Shown here: piece by piece, positions 34,244 to 42,186 of the stretch
Position numbering within the stretch: position 1 is the first letter of the stretch
How the letters are laid out: every line of letters starts with the position of its first letter
Origin: Curtobacterium sp. MCLR17_032
GTDB taxonomy: Bacteria > Actinomycetota > Actinomycetes > Actinomycetales > Microbacteriaceae
Assembly (NCBI RefSeq): GCF_003234795.2
Contig: NZ_CP126268.1
Location: 682,001-746,000, forward strand
Reading direction: 5' to 3'
DNA: 64,000 bases
Position numbers and translations under genes: made by a program
Notes under the pieces: generated by a model
Database searches by the model: none
Told to the model about the DNA's origin: nothing
The model's input: only the letters and a program-made list of their open reading frames with translations

Positions 34244-36067
34244 TCAGTCCAGTAGTTGGAACTCTGGTAGCTGCGCGATTGCGTTGAAGCCGTTTCGAGA
34301 GTCGTGCTCGTCGAGGGTCAGGGTGCTCAGGCCGGCCTCGAACAGGGCGGGGCTGGTGTTGTTCATGCGGTTGATGGGCGCGAGGCTCAGTCGCTCCTTC
34401 AGCCACTCGATGATGCGAGCGAGGTTTGCGCTTGCAGCTGCGAATGCGGCAGCGAGCTCGACAAACCAGGGTCCGCGGACGCGACGCTTCATAGCCACTC
34501 CGAGGGCTTCGCGATCGGCGTCTTTGAGGCGCGAGTTGCCGTTCTCGACATTGTTGCGCTGGCCGAACCAGGCACGCTGCTCGTCGGAACCGTACTCGAA
34601 CTCCTGGTGGTACTTCAGGTGGCGCTGATTCAACACACCCGGGCGATTGCTGAGGTTGCCCGGGACCTTGACGGTCTTCCCAGGCACTTTGAGTTCCACG
34701 ACTTCGCCGGATTCGGGATCGAACTCGACCTCATCGCTCTTGAACGTGGGATAGGTGTACTGCCGGGCGCCCGTCTGGTCGAAGTTGCTGCGCGGCTTCA
34801 GATGGTACTTGCTGCGCGAGTTTCGACGCTTCGTCGCGAGTGCCTCGGCCTCAGCGCGAGCGGCGCTTTGCGCTTCTTCCGGTAACTCTTCAATGGCGGC
34901 AAGTCGTGCCTGGTGAGTTTGTTCGAGGAAGACGAGGGTTGAGGGCATGCATGCCATATACCAGTTGCCGCCCACCATGATGAGCTTGTGACGGCCGTCT
35001 TTGCTGTTGTAGGACGCCTGGATGCCGAGTTCGGTCGTCTTGTAGTCCATAACGACCTTGACGCCAGCTTTCGCGAGCGGCCCTTGGAGGTCCTGAACTC
35101 GGGCGCCGGGGAAGTACGCGCGGTCGCCGATGAGTGTCTTGACGTCGATTCCGCGCGAGCGCATCGAGTTGTAGAGATGCAGCCCGTGTCCGCGAGTCTT
35201 GCCCGGCTTGTGCCCGCTGGTCGCGAGGAACAGGAGCGGGTATGTGAAGTCGCTTTCAGCAGGGTCGCGAGTCATGACCGCGAACTCGACCTCCCAGCCG
35301 AACTTGCGCTTGCTCTTCTTGACTCCGGACCCGTCGTGATCGCCATCGCGCGTGTACCACCCGCAGTCGAAGTTTACCGAAACCGTATCGTTCGGGCCGA
35401 TTGTCTTGTCGCCCTTCTGGCTGCCGGAGACCTCCGCAAAGGTGGCGTCGATGGCGACAGCGCCCTTGAACCGTCGGCGGACGTCCCTCGGCAGGAAGTT
35501 GACCGAGCCGTCAATGAGGAGGTTCGTGAGCTCGAGCATTCGCGCGTGCCGTTTGGCCATCTGCTTACGCTCTCGACTGGCGACGAGGAGGTCGTATTCC
35601 TTCTTCAGCATTCGCTCGCCCCGCTTGCCGGGGTGTCGGTCAGTGAGGGTTCGCAGGCGCTGGATCGCCTCCCAGAGGCGGCGGTACTGCGTAGCCTGGT
35701 GCGGAGAGAAATGAAGGATGCCAACGGCTTCGCGTTGCCGAACGGTCAAGGACATCGCGACTTCGGTCATCTTCTTGATGCTGACGCTTCGTCGAGCTCG
35801 CATCGTCACGAACATCAACTTCAGAAGGCTTGCTTCTGAGAAGAGTGCGCGTCGTCCTCGATTCGAGCGACGTTCCTCACGCCGCCACTCCATCACTCGT
35901 TCTTCAATCGGTGCGCGGCTGAACAGGAGGACCGCCTCGTGGACAGCGAGTTCGAGTGGAACCACTTCGCCGACGCGCATGTACTTCCCCATAGGCACAC
36001 CGAAGGCTTCGAGCATGAATCGCTCAGCATCTTCGTAGTCGTGGTGCTTGGGAAGCGGCGCGGTCAT
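34244..36067 (-). CDS. DDE-type transposase-like protein
   Basis: A 607-residue protein with a candidate catalytic triad: Asp207 in VAIDATF, Asp315 in LIGDRAYF and Glu508 in RNNVENGNSRLKD. This is the DDE/RNase H-fold spacing of IS4/IS5-like transposases, with a large insert before the Glu. N-terminal basic helices (residues 60-190) would bind DNA. It is too long for common IS4 members and I cannot name the family. Its ATG overlaps the stop of the recombinase-like gene upstream (ATGA at 36064-36067), so both proteins are made together. The stop lies 240 bases from tRNA-Gln. Confidence 0.75.
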   Translation of the reverse strand: MTAPLPKHHDYEDAERFMLEAFGVPMGKYMRVGEVVPLELAVHEAVLLFSRAPIEERVMEWRREERRSNRGRRALFSEASLLKLMFVTMRARRSVSIKKMTEVAMSLTVRQREAVGILHFSPHQATQYRRLWEAIQRLRTLTDRHPGKRGERMLKKEYDLLVASRERKQMAKRHARMLELTNLLIDGSVNFLPRDVRRRFKGAVAIDATFAEVSGSQKGDKTIGPNDTVSVNFDCGWYTRDGDHDGSGVKKSKRKFGWEVEFAVMTRDPAESDFTYPLLFLATSGHKPGKTRGHGLHLYNSMRSRGIDVKTLIGDRAYFPGARVQDLQGPLAKAGVKVVMDYKTTELGIQASYNSKDGRHKLIMVGGNWYMACMPSTLVFLEQTHQARLAAIEELPEEAQSAARAEAEALATKRRNSRSKYHLKPRSNFDQTGARQYTYPTFKSDEVEFDPESGEVVELKVPGKTVKVPGNLSNRPGVLNQRHLKYHQEFEYGSDEQRAWFGQRNNVENGNSRLKDADREALGVAMKRRVRGPWFVELAAAFAAASANLARIIEWLKERLSLAPINRMNNTSPALFEAGLSTLTLDEHDSRNGFNAIAQLPEFQLLD

Positions 36068-36954
36068 CGTGCCACCTCCGCGCGGAGCTGGCTGCGGTAG
36101 GAGTCGGTGTCCAGTGCCGGGACATGGGCGACGAGTTGGTCGAGGTGTTCGAACTTCGTGACGCCGGCGGCGGTCATGAGAGCGCGCATGTCGGTGCGGG
36201 CGATGAGGTGGGTGATGAGCCAGGTGTTCCGCATGCGGGTGGTGACGGGACCTGGTTCGTTGCCGCGGTCGGTGTCGTAGAGGAACGTGGTGAGCGTACT
36301 GATGCCGTGCTTGACCCGCTTCGGCGACCCGAATACCCAGTGCTCCGGCTCGACCTCGGCAATGGAGTTGAGCAGGAGCGTCTCAAATCGGGCCAGGAGC
36401 GGAACGGTCCGGGCTCCCGCCGAGACGGTGACGAGGACACCCTCGGCGTCAGCGACGATGTCGCGGCGGCGGACCTGGAGGAGCTCGTTCGCTTTGAGCC
36501 CCGCTCCAGCGCAGAGCGCGAGGACGACGCCGGCGCTGCGCCGTCGTGCCGCGGTCGACTGGCCCGTCGCCCAGCTCTCAAGGAGGTGCAGGTCGAGGTC
36601 GTCGTACGGTGCTGCGGTGTTCTGCGGAGCCGTCGGCGCGAACTCCAGCGGCACCTCGCCGACGAGGACCTCGGACATGCGCATCAGAGCGGACCGGTAC
36701 GTGCGACGCGTGGTGTCCGACCAGGTGACGTCGGTCCGGGTGATGTAGCGCCGGATGATGACGGGGTGGAAGACGACGGCGGTCTTCGCCGGGTATCCGC
36801 TGACGTTGATGACCCAGTCGACGAACGGTGCCGCGACAACGATGAGCCTGTCGGCTGGCTGAGCGATGGACGCTGCCGCCTCGGCGACTGCGCCGACGAC
36901 GAAGTCGCGGACAACGCTCCAACGGTCCTCCGCGAAGTTTGGAACGTACTTCAC
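36064..36954 (-). CDS. tyrosine-recombinase-like protein with degenerate active site
   Basis: A 296-residue protein. GTG 36954 is chosen because AGGAGG lies at about seven bases; a longer frame runs upstream. Residues 130-290 follow the tyrosine-recombinase order: GVVLALCAGAGLKANELLQV (the box I Arg position is Lys154), a hairpin RTVPL, and MRNTWLITHLIA (box II Arg242 kept, the HxxR His is Thr). No nucleophilic Tyr is seen near LDQLVAHVPALD. It is probably a DNA-binding or accessory protein rather than an active recombinase. Coupled to the DDE transposase and paralogous to the 37993 gene. Confidence 0.7.
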   Translation of the reverse strand: MKYVPNFAEDRWSVVRDFVVGAVAEAAASIAQPADRLIVVAAPFVDWVINVSGYPAKTAVVFHPVIIRRYITRTDVTWSDTTRRTYRSALMRMSEVLVGEVPLEFAPTAPQNTAAPYDDLDLHLLESWATGQSTAARRRSAGVVLALCAGAGLKANELLQVRRRDIVADAEGVLVTVSAGARTVPLLARFETLLLNSIAEVEPEHWVFGSPKRVKHGISTLTTFLYDTDRGNEPGPVTTRMRNTWLITHLIARTDMRALMTAAGVTKFEHLDQLVAHVPALDTDSYRSQLRAEVAR

Positions 36955-37417
36955 TGGTGTTCCTCCTCGAGTGAGGAACGACAGGATGGCGCGCAGCATC
37001 GCGGCGACGTACTGACGCGGTGACCGGAGGATCTGGCTAGGCATGCCCGGCCTATGCAGGCGAAGAGAGATGAGCTGTGGGAACGCGTCCCAGATTCTGA
37101 TCTCGCTGCTGATCGATCCGCATACCTGCGCGGATCGGCGGGGGCCGCCGCCGATGCGAACGGACGCGCCCTGCCGGGCGTGTCGCCGCTTGCCCGCGCA
37201 TACGACGGTGACGTCGGCGTCGTACGCGTGACGCTCGCGATGTGCATGCGATCCGGGCGGCTCTCTGCTTCGGGGACTCAGAAAACGTAGTGATCTTCGC
37301 GTCCGGATTGGTCCTGTTTGCGGACCCCGCTCGTCCGCGACCCGCGCGTCCTCCAAGATCACGCCCGTTCCGCGCATACCCCCTCCGAGGCCGACCGCCG
37401 GCCTCGGAGAGGACCAC
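36955..37417. other. 463-base gap upstream of the recombinase-like and HA genes
   Basis: The region between divergent genes. The minus-strand frame stays open to 37497, so an upstream start (ATG near 37044, MPSQILRSPR) is possible, with GCATAG just before it. The same GCATAG-to-ATGCC arrangement precedes the second recombinase-like gene at 39186. The plus-strand promoter and leader hairpin of the HA gene lie at its right end. Confidence 0.5.
37383..37413 (+). promoter_or_regulatory. leader hairpin covering the ribosome-binding site
   Basis: CTCCGAGGCCG (37383-37393) pairs perfectly with 37399-37409. The right arm and the bases after it contain GGAGAGGA, the likely Shine-Dalgarno for ATG 37418. 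A GCATAC -10-like element precedes it by a few bases. The hairpin could restrict translation. Confidence 0.5.
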
Positions 37418-37987
37418 ATGCCCACCCCGACCACGGCGCTCGCAGCGCTCCACGCCGAGTACTCCGACCACGCAACGCAGCCAGCCCTGACGCTCACCCT
37501 CGACCAACGGCGCGGCGTCGCGTTCTACCTCGCCGACACCGATGACTCCGTCGAGGTTGAATCCTTCGTACGACGCTGGACCGACCGAGTGCACGACCTC
37601 GACGACTTCGTCTACAAGCACGGACGGATGCCCCGCGCCGACTCGACCCGTCCCCGCCCTGCGACCGCCGAACAGACCCTCGTTGACACCCTTACGTACT
37701 TCCGGCAGGTCGGCGCTGCGGGCGGCTACTGCTCGTACCAGGTTCGACGACTTGAAGCGGTGCCGGGCTTCGCATGGAACCCCCGGGACGCTCAGTGGTC
37801 CGCGATGCTCGCCGCGCACCAGCAGTTCTGGATTAGTCATCAGCGACCGCCGCGTCGTCGCGCGACCGACCTTGCCGAGGTGACGATCGGACGGTGGGTC
37901 GCCCAGCAACGCGCCCAGCACGCCCGCGGCCGCCTGCTGCCCGAACGCGAACAGCAGCTCCGGGCAGCACGGTTCCGGGTCCTCTGA
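37418..37987 (+). CDS. helicase-associated (HA) domain protein
   Basis: A 189-residue protein. The C-terminal half holds two HA-type units: VRRLEAVPGFAWNPRDAQWS and the following IGRWVAQQRAQHARGRLLPE, the latter a recognisable pattern of the helicase-associated domain (PF03457 type), which binds DNA in large actinobacterial helicases. There is no helicase part here. It lies between, and convergent or divergent to, the two recombinase-like genes, and may provide DNA binding for the same element. Confidence 0.7.
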   Translation: MPTPTTALAALHAEYSDHATQPALTLTLDQRRGVAFYLADTDDSVEVESFVRRWTDRVHDLDDFVYKHGRMPRADSTRPRPATAEQTLVDTLTYFRQVGAAGGYCSYQVRRLEAVPGFAWNPRDAQWSAMLAAHQQFWISHQRPPRRRATDLAEVTIGRWVAQQRAQHARGRLLPEREQQLRAARFRVL

Positions 37988-37992
37988 CGGCG

Positions 37993-38895
37993 TTACCGAA
38001 CTTCGCGAGCCTCAGCGAGGATCCGTCGACGATGCTCGGAAGCGTCCATCGTCGGAATGTGCCGCAGAGACGTGACCAAGTGCTCCGGCTTGCGCAGTCC
38101 GCCGGCAGCCATGAGCTCCCCGACGTGCGTGCCGCCAGCGAGGTGCGTAGTGATCCACGTAGCGCGCATTCGCGTGGGGACTGGCTTCGGCTCGTTGCCG
38201 AAGTCGGTGTGGTTGATGAACGGCGTGACGAAGTTGTAGGTCGCCTTTCTGTCCTCCCCGCCAAGCACCCATGCGTCGTCCGGCACGTCCGCGAGGGAGT
38301 CGATGAGGAGCTGTTCCCATCGTTCGAGCACAGGTACCGACCTCGGCCTTCCGCCCTGGACGTCGACGAGCGCTCCGTCACGGTCAACGCGCACGTCGCT
38401 CCGCCGCAGTTGCTGCATCTCCCACGGGTCAAGCCCAGCACCTGCTCCCAGGGCGAGGACTGCGCCAGCACCTCGACGTCGCAGTGCCGTCGACTGCCCA
38501 AGTGCCCAGGTCTCGAGCAGGTTCATTTCGAGGTCGGTGTACGGGGCAGTGACAGACTGCCCGTTCAACGGTGCAAACTCGATCGGACCCTCTTCGGGGA
38601 GGACGACCTCCGAGATCCGGAGCAGGAAGGAGCGGTAGTCGCGGAGCGTCTTGTCCTTGAGGTTTAGGTCGTCGCGGGAGATGTACCGGCGGATTAGCAC
38701 CGGGTGGAACACGTTCGCGACCTTCTGCATCCCGTTGACGTGAACGACCCAGTCAACGTACGGCGTTACCGCGACCATCAGCCGCTCAGCAAGGTAAGCA
38801 CACGCGGGTGCGACGAGCGCGACAGCGTCCAGTACGAACGGCTCGATGTCGGCCCACCGGTCGGCGGGAACCGACTGGTTCCGGTACTTCCGCAT
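37993..38895 (-). CDS. tyrosine-recombinase-like protein, paralogue of the 36064 gene
   Basis: A 300-residue protein aligning along its length with the 36064 product (for example PYVDWVVHVNG against PFVDWVINVSG, and HPVLIRRYISR against HPVIIRRYITR). The box I Arg position is Asp156 (GAGLDPWEMQQL), box II Arg is kept in TRMRATW, and no catalytic Tyr is evident. ATG 38895 aligns with its paralogue's start but has a poor ribosome-binding site. The frame is open to ATG 39186, which would add 97 residues. Convergent with the HA gene. Confidence 0.65.
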   Translation of the reverse strand: MRKYRNQSVPADRWADIEPFVLDAVALVAPACAYLAERLMVAVTPYVDWVVHVNGMQKVANVFHPVLIRRYISRDDLNLKDKTLRDYRSFLLRISEVVLPEEGPIEFAPLNGQSVTAPYTDLEMNLLETWALGQSTALRRRGAGAVLALGAGAGLDPWEMQQLRRSDVRVDRDGALVDVQGGRPRSVPVLERWEQLLIDSLADVPDDAWVLGGEDRKATYNFVTPFINHTDFGNEPKPVPTRMRATWITTHLAGGTHVGELMAAGGLRKPEHLVTSLRHIPTMDASEHRRRILAEAREVR

Positions 38896-39334
38896 CGCGT
38901 GGAGGGGTTCTGGGCGAAGCTGCGGGACAAGCGTCCCCTTGTCTACGTTCGAGCTTCGGGCCCCGAGCGTTGAGTCCCCGAGGATGAGCGGCTCGGGTTC
39001 CCAACATTGGACGTGCGAGCAGTGCTCGACGAGACCTCGACGTGGGAACGGACGACCGAAGGCGGCGCCCATCGGCCGCCCCAGGGCAGCCGCAGACGTG
39101 ACGGTCTCCTGGTGCGGCACGACGCGGTGCTCGGTAGAACGAGGTGAGCGGAGCGCCGCTCGAACGGCGGCAGGGAGCGAAGGCATGCCACGGCTATGCC
39201 CGACGGCCGGACCCTGACGTGAGGAACGCCGAGAAGTAGACCGACACGGCCCTCAAGGACCGCTCCTAGCCAACTTCCCCAGCTGGTTCGGGCGTGCCGG
39301 CATAGCTCCAGGACAACGACTCCTGGAGGACCCC
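38896..39334. other. 439-base divergent region, possible N-terminal extension
   Basis: If the 37993 gene starts at 39186, bases 38896-39186 are coding. The extension has HCSHVQC and a basic first part. 39187-39334 holds divergent promoter sequence, with GCATAG on both strands (39193 area and 39310 area). Confidence 0.45.
39310..39330 (+). promoter_or_regulatory. leader hairpin with embedded ribosome-binding site
   Basis: CTCCAGGA and TCCTGGAG are complementary arms with a seven-base loop, directly after GCATAG. The right arm runs into GGAGGA, the Shine-Dalgarno of the TTG at 39335. Same design as the leader at 37383. Confidence 0.5.
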
Positions 39335-39901
39335 TTGGACTACCGCACCGCTACCCGTGAAGAACGAGCCGCCGAGTTCATCGACTTCGCGACGAAGCTG
39401 CACGACGGCCGATACGACTACGCGCACGTTCCGCTCGGCTACGTCAACGGCGACACCAAGGTCACCATCATCTGCCCCGACCATGGGCCCTTCGAGCAGA
39501 CCCCGCGCGAGCACCGCCGAGTCCGCGAAACGCCCTGGGGCCCACAGCGTGGCCAGGGTTGCCGAGACTGCAAAGGGTTCAACGCTCAGGCGGAGATTCG
39601 TCGCGAGCGATTCGTTGCGAAGGCTCTGGCCACGCACGACGACCGGTACGACTACACCGATGTCGTGTACTTGGACGCGCGAACCGACGTGACCGTGAAC
39701 TGTAGCGAACACGGAGCATTCTCAGTCCGCCCAGACAACCACACCTCCAAATACGCGACCGGCTGCCCCAACTGCGCCCTCACATCTCACCGCTCGGCAC
39801 CGCGGTCAAAGAAGAAGTCAGAGGAAGGCCAGTGGCGGAACCGCCCGGCAGGGACGACCACCGGACGGAAGCGGACCCCGCGCAGCGCGGAGACCCGCTA
39901 G
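39335..39901 (+). CDS. zinc-ribbon repeat protein, DUF723-like
   Basis: A 188-residue protein with two zinc-ribbon-like repeats: HDGRYDYAHVPLGYVNGDTK, IICPDHGPFEQTP and CRDC in the first; HDDRYDYTDVVYLDARTD, VNCSEHGAFSVRP and CPNC in the second. This CP-HG-F/CxxC pattern is typical of DUF723 modules found in phage proteins and beside homing endonucleases. A basic tail follows. TTG 39335 has GGAGGA at 39325-39330. Probably a DNA-binding part of the neighbouring mobile module. Confidence 0.7.
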   Translation: MDYRTATREERAAEFIDFATKLHDGRYDYAHVPLGYVNGDTKVTIICPDHGPFEQTPREHRRVRETPWGPQRGQGCRDCKGFNAQAEIRRERFVAKALATHDDRYDYTDVVYLDARTDVTVNCSEHGAFSVRPDNHTSKYATGCPNCALTSHRSAPRSKKKSEEGQWRNRPAGTTTGRKRTPRSAETR

Positions 39902-40240
39902 CTGCGCCGTCGACCGCAGCCCCACTACTCGTTCGCCTCAACGTGTCAGCACCGGGCTCGTCGTGAGCGACGGCGAGGCTTGCAACCAGCCGCCAGCGGG
40001 GGAGCGGCTACCCGAATCGGCTGCGGGCAGAGCGATCTGTCGGCCCAACCCACACCATCGCGATGGCGTTCCACGGGATGTTCTCGCGGTTCGTCGGCTT
40101 GCGGCAGCAAGCAGGGTTGTTGTTGTTGTGAAGAGGGGAGCGAAAGTGTCTCGAAGTGCCTCAAACTGTCTGTTCCGCTCCTTGTTTGTCTGCCGCCAAG
40201 GCTTCCGCGACTCGGCGAGTGCTGTCGGCCGGCGGCGGAA
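39902..40240. other. 339-base gap before the palindrome array
   Basis: No convincing gene. It holds CGGCTACCC-GAATCGGCTG near 40005-40022, two half-arms that resemble a scrambled copy of the array palindrome. A short GTT repeat lies near 40117. Confidence 0.4.
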
Positions 40241-40393
40241 ATGGCAGCCGCTGATCTGCCTAGAAGCCCACGGGAGTGTGGCCGCCCCGCCCCGATCTGG
40301 ATCAGTAGTGCGCTGATCGTGATCGGCCTGGTGTGCTGGATCGTCGAGGGCGTTCTAAGCAGTCGCACGACAGGCGGCGGACCGTCTCACTAG
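40241..40393 (+). CDS. small single-pass membrane protein
   Basis: A 50-residue protein with one hydrophobic helix (IWISSALIVIGLVCWIVEGVL) near the C terminus and a short polar tail. Its TAG stop is the first triplet of palindrome site A. That placement, shared with better supported cassette genes, argues it is real. Ribosome-binding site weak (GGCGGA). Function unknown. Confidence 0.45.
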   Translation: MAAADLPRSPRECGRPAPIWISSALIVIGLVCWIVEGVLSSRTTGGGPSH

Positions 40394-40410
40394 CCGATCG
40401 GCTACCGGGC
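40385..40410. repeat. palindrome site A of the cassette array
   Basis: Core TAGCCGATCGGCTA (40391-40404) is perfect; the right outer arm is CCGGGC and the left outer arm is degraded. It lies between the small membrane gene and the convergent gene ending at 40415. Confidence 0.8.
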
Positions 40411-40414
40411 GCTG

Positions 40415-40732
40415 TCACTCCAGGAGCGACTGCACTGCGTTCCAGAGGTCCATCTGCTTCCCGCCAGCGAAGAGAGCTCCGGCCTTCTTGAATCGGTAGG
40501 TCGTAGCGCCCGGCATGCCCGGCCCGAGCAGACGCACGTGACCCACTAGGCGGCCGTCCTTTGCGCTGGACACATCCCAGTCCGACGGTGAACCAACAGG
40601 AGGGCCCTGACACACGACGACGTACCTGTGGCCAGCGTCCGTCTCAACCTCGAACTGTTGCACATGATCGAGGTCCGCATCGCGGCCCAGCTGCTCGCCT
40701 TGAACGGTCACCAGCCGGATGTTCGCCTGCAT
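40415..40732 (-). CDS. hypothetical protein
   Basis: A 105-residue soluble protein starting MQANIRLVTVQGEQLGRDAD. It is mixed alpha/beta with no known motif. It ends four bases from palindrome site A. Divergent from the GNAT gene at 40809. First protein of the cassette array read toward site A. Family not recognised. Confidence 0.6.
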   Translation of the reverse strand: MQANIRLVTVQGEQLGRDADLDHVQQFEVETDAGHRYVVVCQGPPVGSPSDWDVSSAKDGRLVGHVRLLGPGMPGATTYRFKKAGALFAGGKQMDLWNAVQSLLE

Positions 40733-40808
40733 AACGGAAGGATCTCACCAATCCCGATGCGCGCCCGGACAGCGATCTTCTACCGGAGCCGCCCTCTACG
40801 CTCCATTT

Positions 40809-41294
40809 GTGTTCACGATCGAAACCGTCGACCCAAGTGACCCCGTGGCCAACCGGATCATCCGTGCCTACATCCTTGACGTCGCGTCACGCTGGTACGG
40901 GCGACCGGCCACGACGGAAGAGGTGGACGAAGCGCTCATCGACGAGTCCTACGACGATCTACTGGGCCTCTCCGGTGCCCTGCTCGTCGCGCTCGACGCA
41001 GGCCACGGCATTGGCTGCGCCGGCGTGCGATTCACCGGCGACTACGCGGAACTCACGAAATTCTTCACGCTGCCCAACCACCGCGGCCGCGGCGTCGGGT
41101 CACGGCTGCTCCGAGAGATCGAACGAGTCTGTGGCGCACGAGCGATCGGCACGATCCGGCTCGACACGCGCGCAGAGTTGAAGGAAGCGTGCGCGCTCTA
41201 CGAGCGGTTTGGCTTCGAGCGGGTCGACGCCTTCAATGACGAGCCATACTCCGACCGCTGGTACGCCAAGGCGCTGGACCAGCGCGTCCGGTAA
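40809..41294 (+). CDS. GNAT family N-acetyltransferase
   Basis: A 161-residue acetyltransferase. LTKFFTLPNHRGRGVGSRLLREIERV is acetyl-CoA motif A (RGRGVG), and ACALYERFGFERVDAF is the usual C-terminal block. GTG 40809 lies six bases from a TACGCT -10, so the mRNA may be leaderless. The gene ends RVR-stop, with GTC CGG TAA being the left arm of palindrome site B. The substrate may be an antibiotic or small amine. Confidence 0.88.
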   Translation: MFTIETVDPSDPVANRIIRAYILDVASRWYGRPATTEEVDEALIDESYDDLLGLSGALLVALDAGHGIGCAGVRFTGDYAELTKFFTLPNHRGRGVGSRLLREIERVCGARAIGTIRLDTRAELKEACALYERFGFERVDAFNDEPYSDRWYAKALDQRVR

Positions 41295-41311
41295 CCGATC
41301 GTTCAGCGGAA
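41286..41311. repeat. palindrome site B of the cassette array
   Basis: Left arm GTCCGGTAACC and core CGATCG match the consensus; the right arm is degraded (GTTCAGCGGA). It contains the stop codon of the GNAT at 40809 and abuts the stop of the minus-strand gene at 41303. Confidence 0.75.
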
Positions 41312-41569
41312 AGCATCGACCACGTTGATGGTCACGATGACCACGGCAGCGATCAGTCCGAGGACGGCGAAGATGATGCCCTGGATCCGCATGCGGCGCT
41401 TCGTGTAGGCCCGCTCAGCCCACGCGCGACCGAAGAGGCCGCTACCGACCGCGCGGGACTGTCGGGCGCCTTCCTCTGCGGTCAAGAACATGACCACCCC
41501 GACGAAGATCGCGAACAGCGGAATCAAGAGCGCCTGCCACGGGATGTGCACGGTCCGAGCCTGCCTCAT
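41303..41569 (-). CDS. small two-helix membrane protein
   Basis: An 88-residue protein with hydrophobic helices at about residues 12-30 (ALLIPLFAIFVGVVMFL) and 64-84 (GIIFAVLGLIAAVVIVTI) and a basic loop. ATG 41569. It is read toward site B, and its stop lies inside that site. Function unknown. Confidence 0.65.
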   Translation of the reverse strand: MRQARTVHIPWQALLIPLFAIFVGVVMFLTAEEGARQSRAVGSGLFGRAWAERAYTKRRMRIQGIIFAVLGLIAAVVIVTINVVDAFR

Positions 41570-41585
41570 CGCATGCCCGATGTCC

Positions 41586-41611
41586 GTCCGGTGGCCGATC
41601 GGGTGCCGGAC
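41586..41611. repeat. palindrome site D of the cassette array
   Basis: GTCCGG and CCGGAC outer arms and CGATCG core are kept; the inner arms differ (TGGC, GGTG). It lies between the divergent starts of the 41303 and 41669 genes, upstream of the -10 of the second. Confidence 0.75.
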
Positions 41612-41618
41612 GGGGCGA

Positions 41619-41624
41619 TATACT
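41619..41624 (+). promoter_or_regulatory. -10 element of the GNAT cassette at 41669
   Basis: TATACT, a strong -10 match, 45 bases before the ATG. Transcription would start near 41631, at the foot of the leader hairpin. The -35 region would fall in palindrome site D. Confidence 0.55.
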
Positions 41625-41634
41625 GTCAGCGACG

Positions 41635-41662
41635 AAACCTCCGCCGACCACGGCGGAGGTTT
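41635..41662 (+). promoter_or_regulatory. 5' leader hairpin enclosing the Shine-Dalgarno
   Basis: AAACCTCCGCCG pairs perfectly over 12 bases with CGGCGGAGGTTT around an ACCA loop, followed by TCTTG. GGAGG (41655-41659), nine bases from ATG 41669, is in the stem, so the structure would block initiation. With its T-rich end it also resembles a rho-independent terminator that would stop read-through from upstream. Confidence 0.7.
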
Positions 41663-41668
41663 TCTTGT

Positions 41669-42169
41669 ATGAGCACCCCAACGCCCCTGACCATCACCAC
41701 CGCCGACGAACGACACCGCCCTCAGCTCGAACAGCTCTGGACCATGTTCCGGCACGAAATGTCCGCGTTCACCGGCACGCTCCCCGATGAGCGCGGCCGC
41801 TTCCGCCAAGAACGACTCGACGCCGGCCTTGCGGAGCCGGGCTGGTCGGCACACGTATTCCACCTTGGACCGCACCCGGTCGGACTCGCGGTCCTCCGCG
41901 GACTCGACGAAGAGGAACACATCATCAGTAGCTTCTTCATCGCGCACGGAGCACGACGCTCTCGCATCGGACGTGCCGCCGTGACGGAACTGACCGCGGC
42001 GCACCCGGGGAGATGGGCGGTGGCCTACCAGGACCGCAACGAAGTAGCAGCGAAGTTCTGGCGCACGGTCGCGACCGAAATCGACCCGACGTGCACGTTC
42101 AAGCACCACGCCGTCCCAGGCCAGCCGGAGCTACCCGCCGACTCCTGGGTCCGATTCGGTGTCCGATAG
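41669..42169 (+). CDS. GNAT family N-acetyltransferase
   Basis: A 166-residue acetyltransferase-like protein. SSFFIAHGARRSRIGRAAVT is a degenerate acetyl-CoA motif A (RRSRIG), and AVAYQDRNEVAAKFW is the following helix. It ends FGVR-stop, with GTC CGA TAG being the left arm of palindrome site C. A hairpin masks its ribosome-binding site, suggesting regulated translation. Substrate unknown. Confidence 0.82.
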   Translation: MSTPTPLTITTADERHRPQLEQLWTMFRHEMSAFTGTLPDERGRFRQERLDAGLAEPGWSAHVFHLGPHPVGLAVLRGLDEEEHIISSFFIAHGARRSRIGRAAVTELTAAHPGRWAVAYQDRNEVAAKFWRTVATEIDPTCTFKHHAVPGQPELPADSWVRFGVR

Positions 42170-42186
42170 CCGATCGGCTACCGGAC
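42161..42186. repeat. palindrome site C of the cassette array
   Basis: The best copy: an 11-base left arm GTCCGATAGCC, GATC centre and right arm GGCTACCGGAC, one mismatch between arms. It encodes the last codons and stops of two convergent genes: GVR-stop on plus, SVR-stop on minus. Confidence 0.9.

Noticed and set aside
36064..36954. Active tyrosine integrase
   Set aside because: The box I Arg, HxxR His and catalytic Tyr are not found at the expected places.
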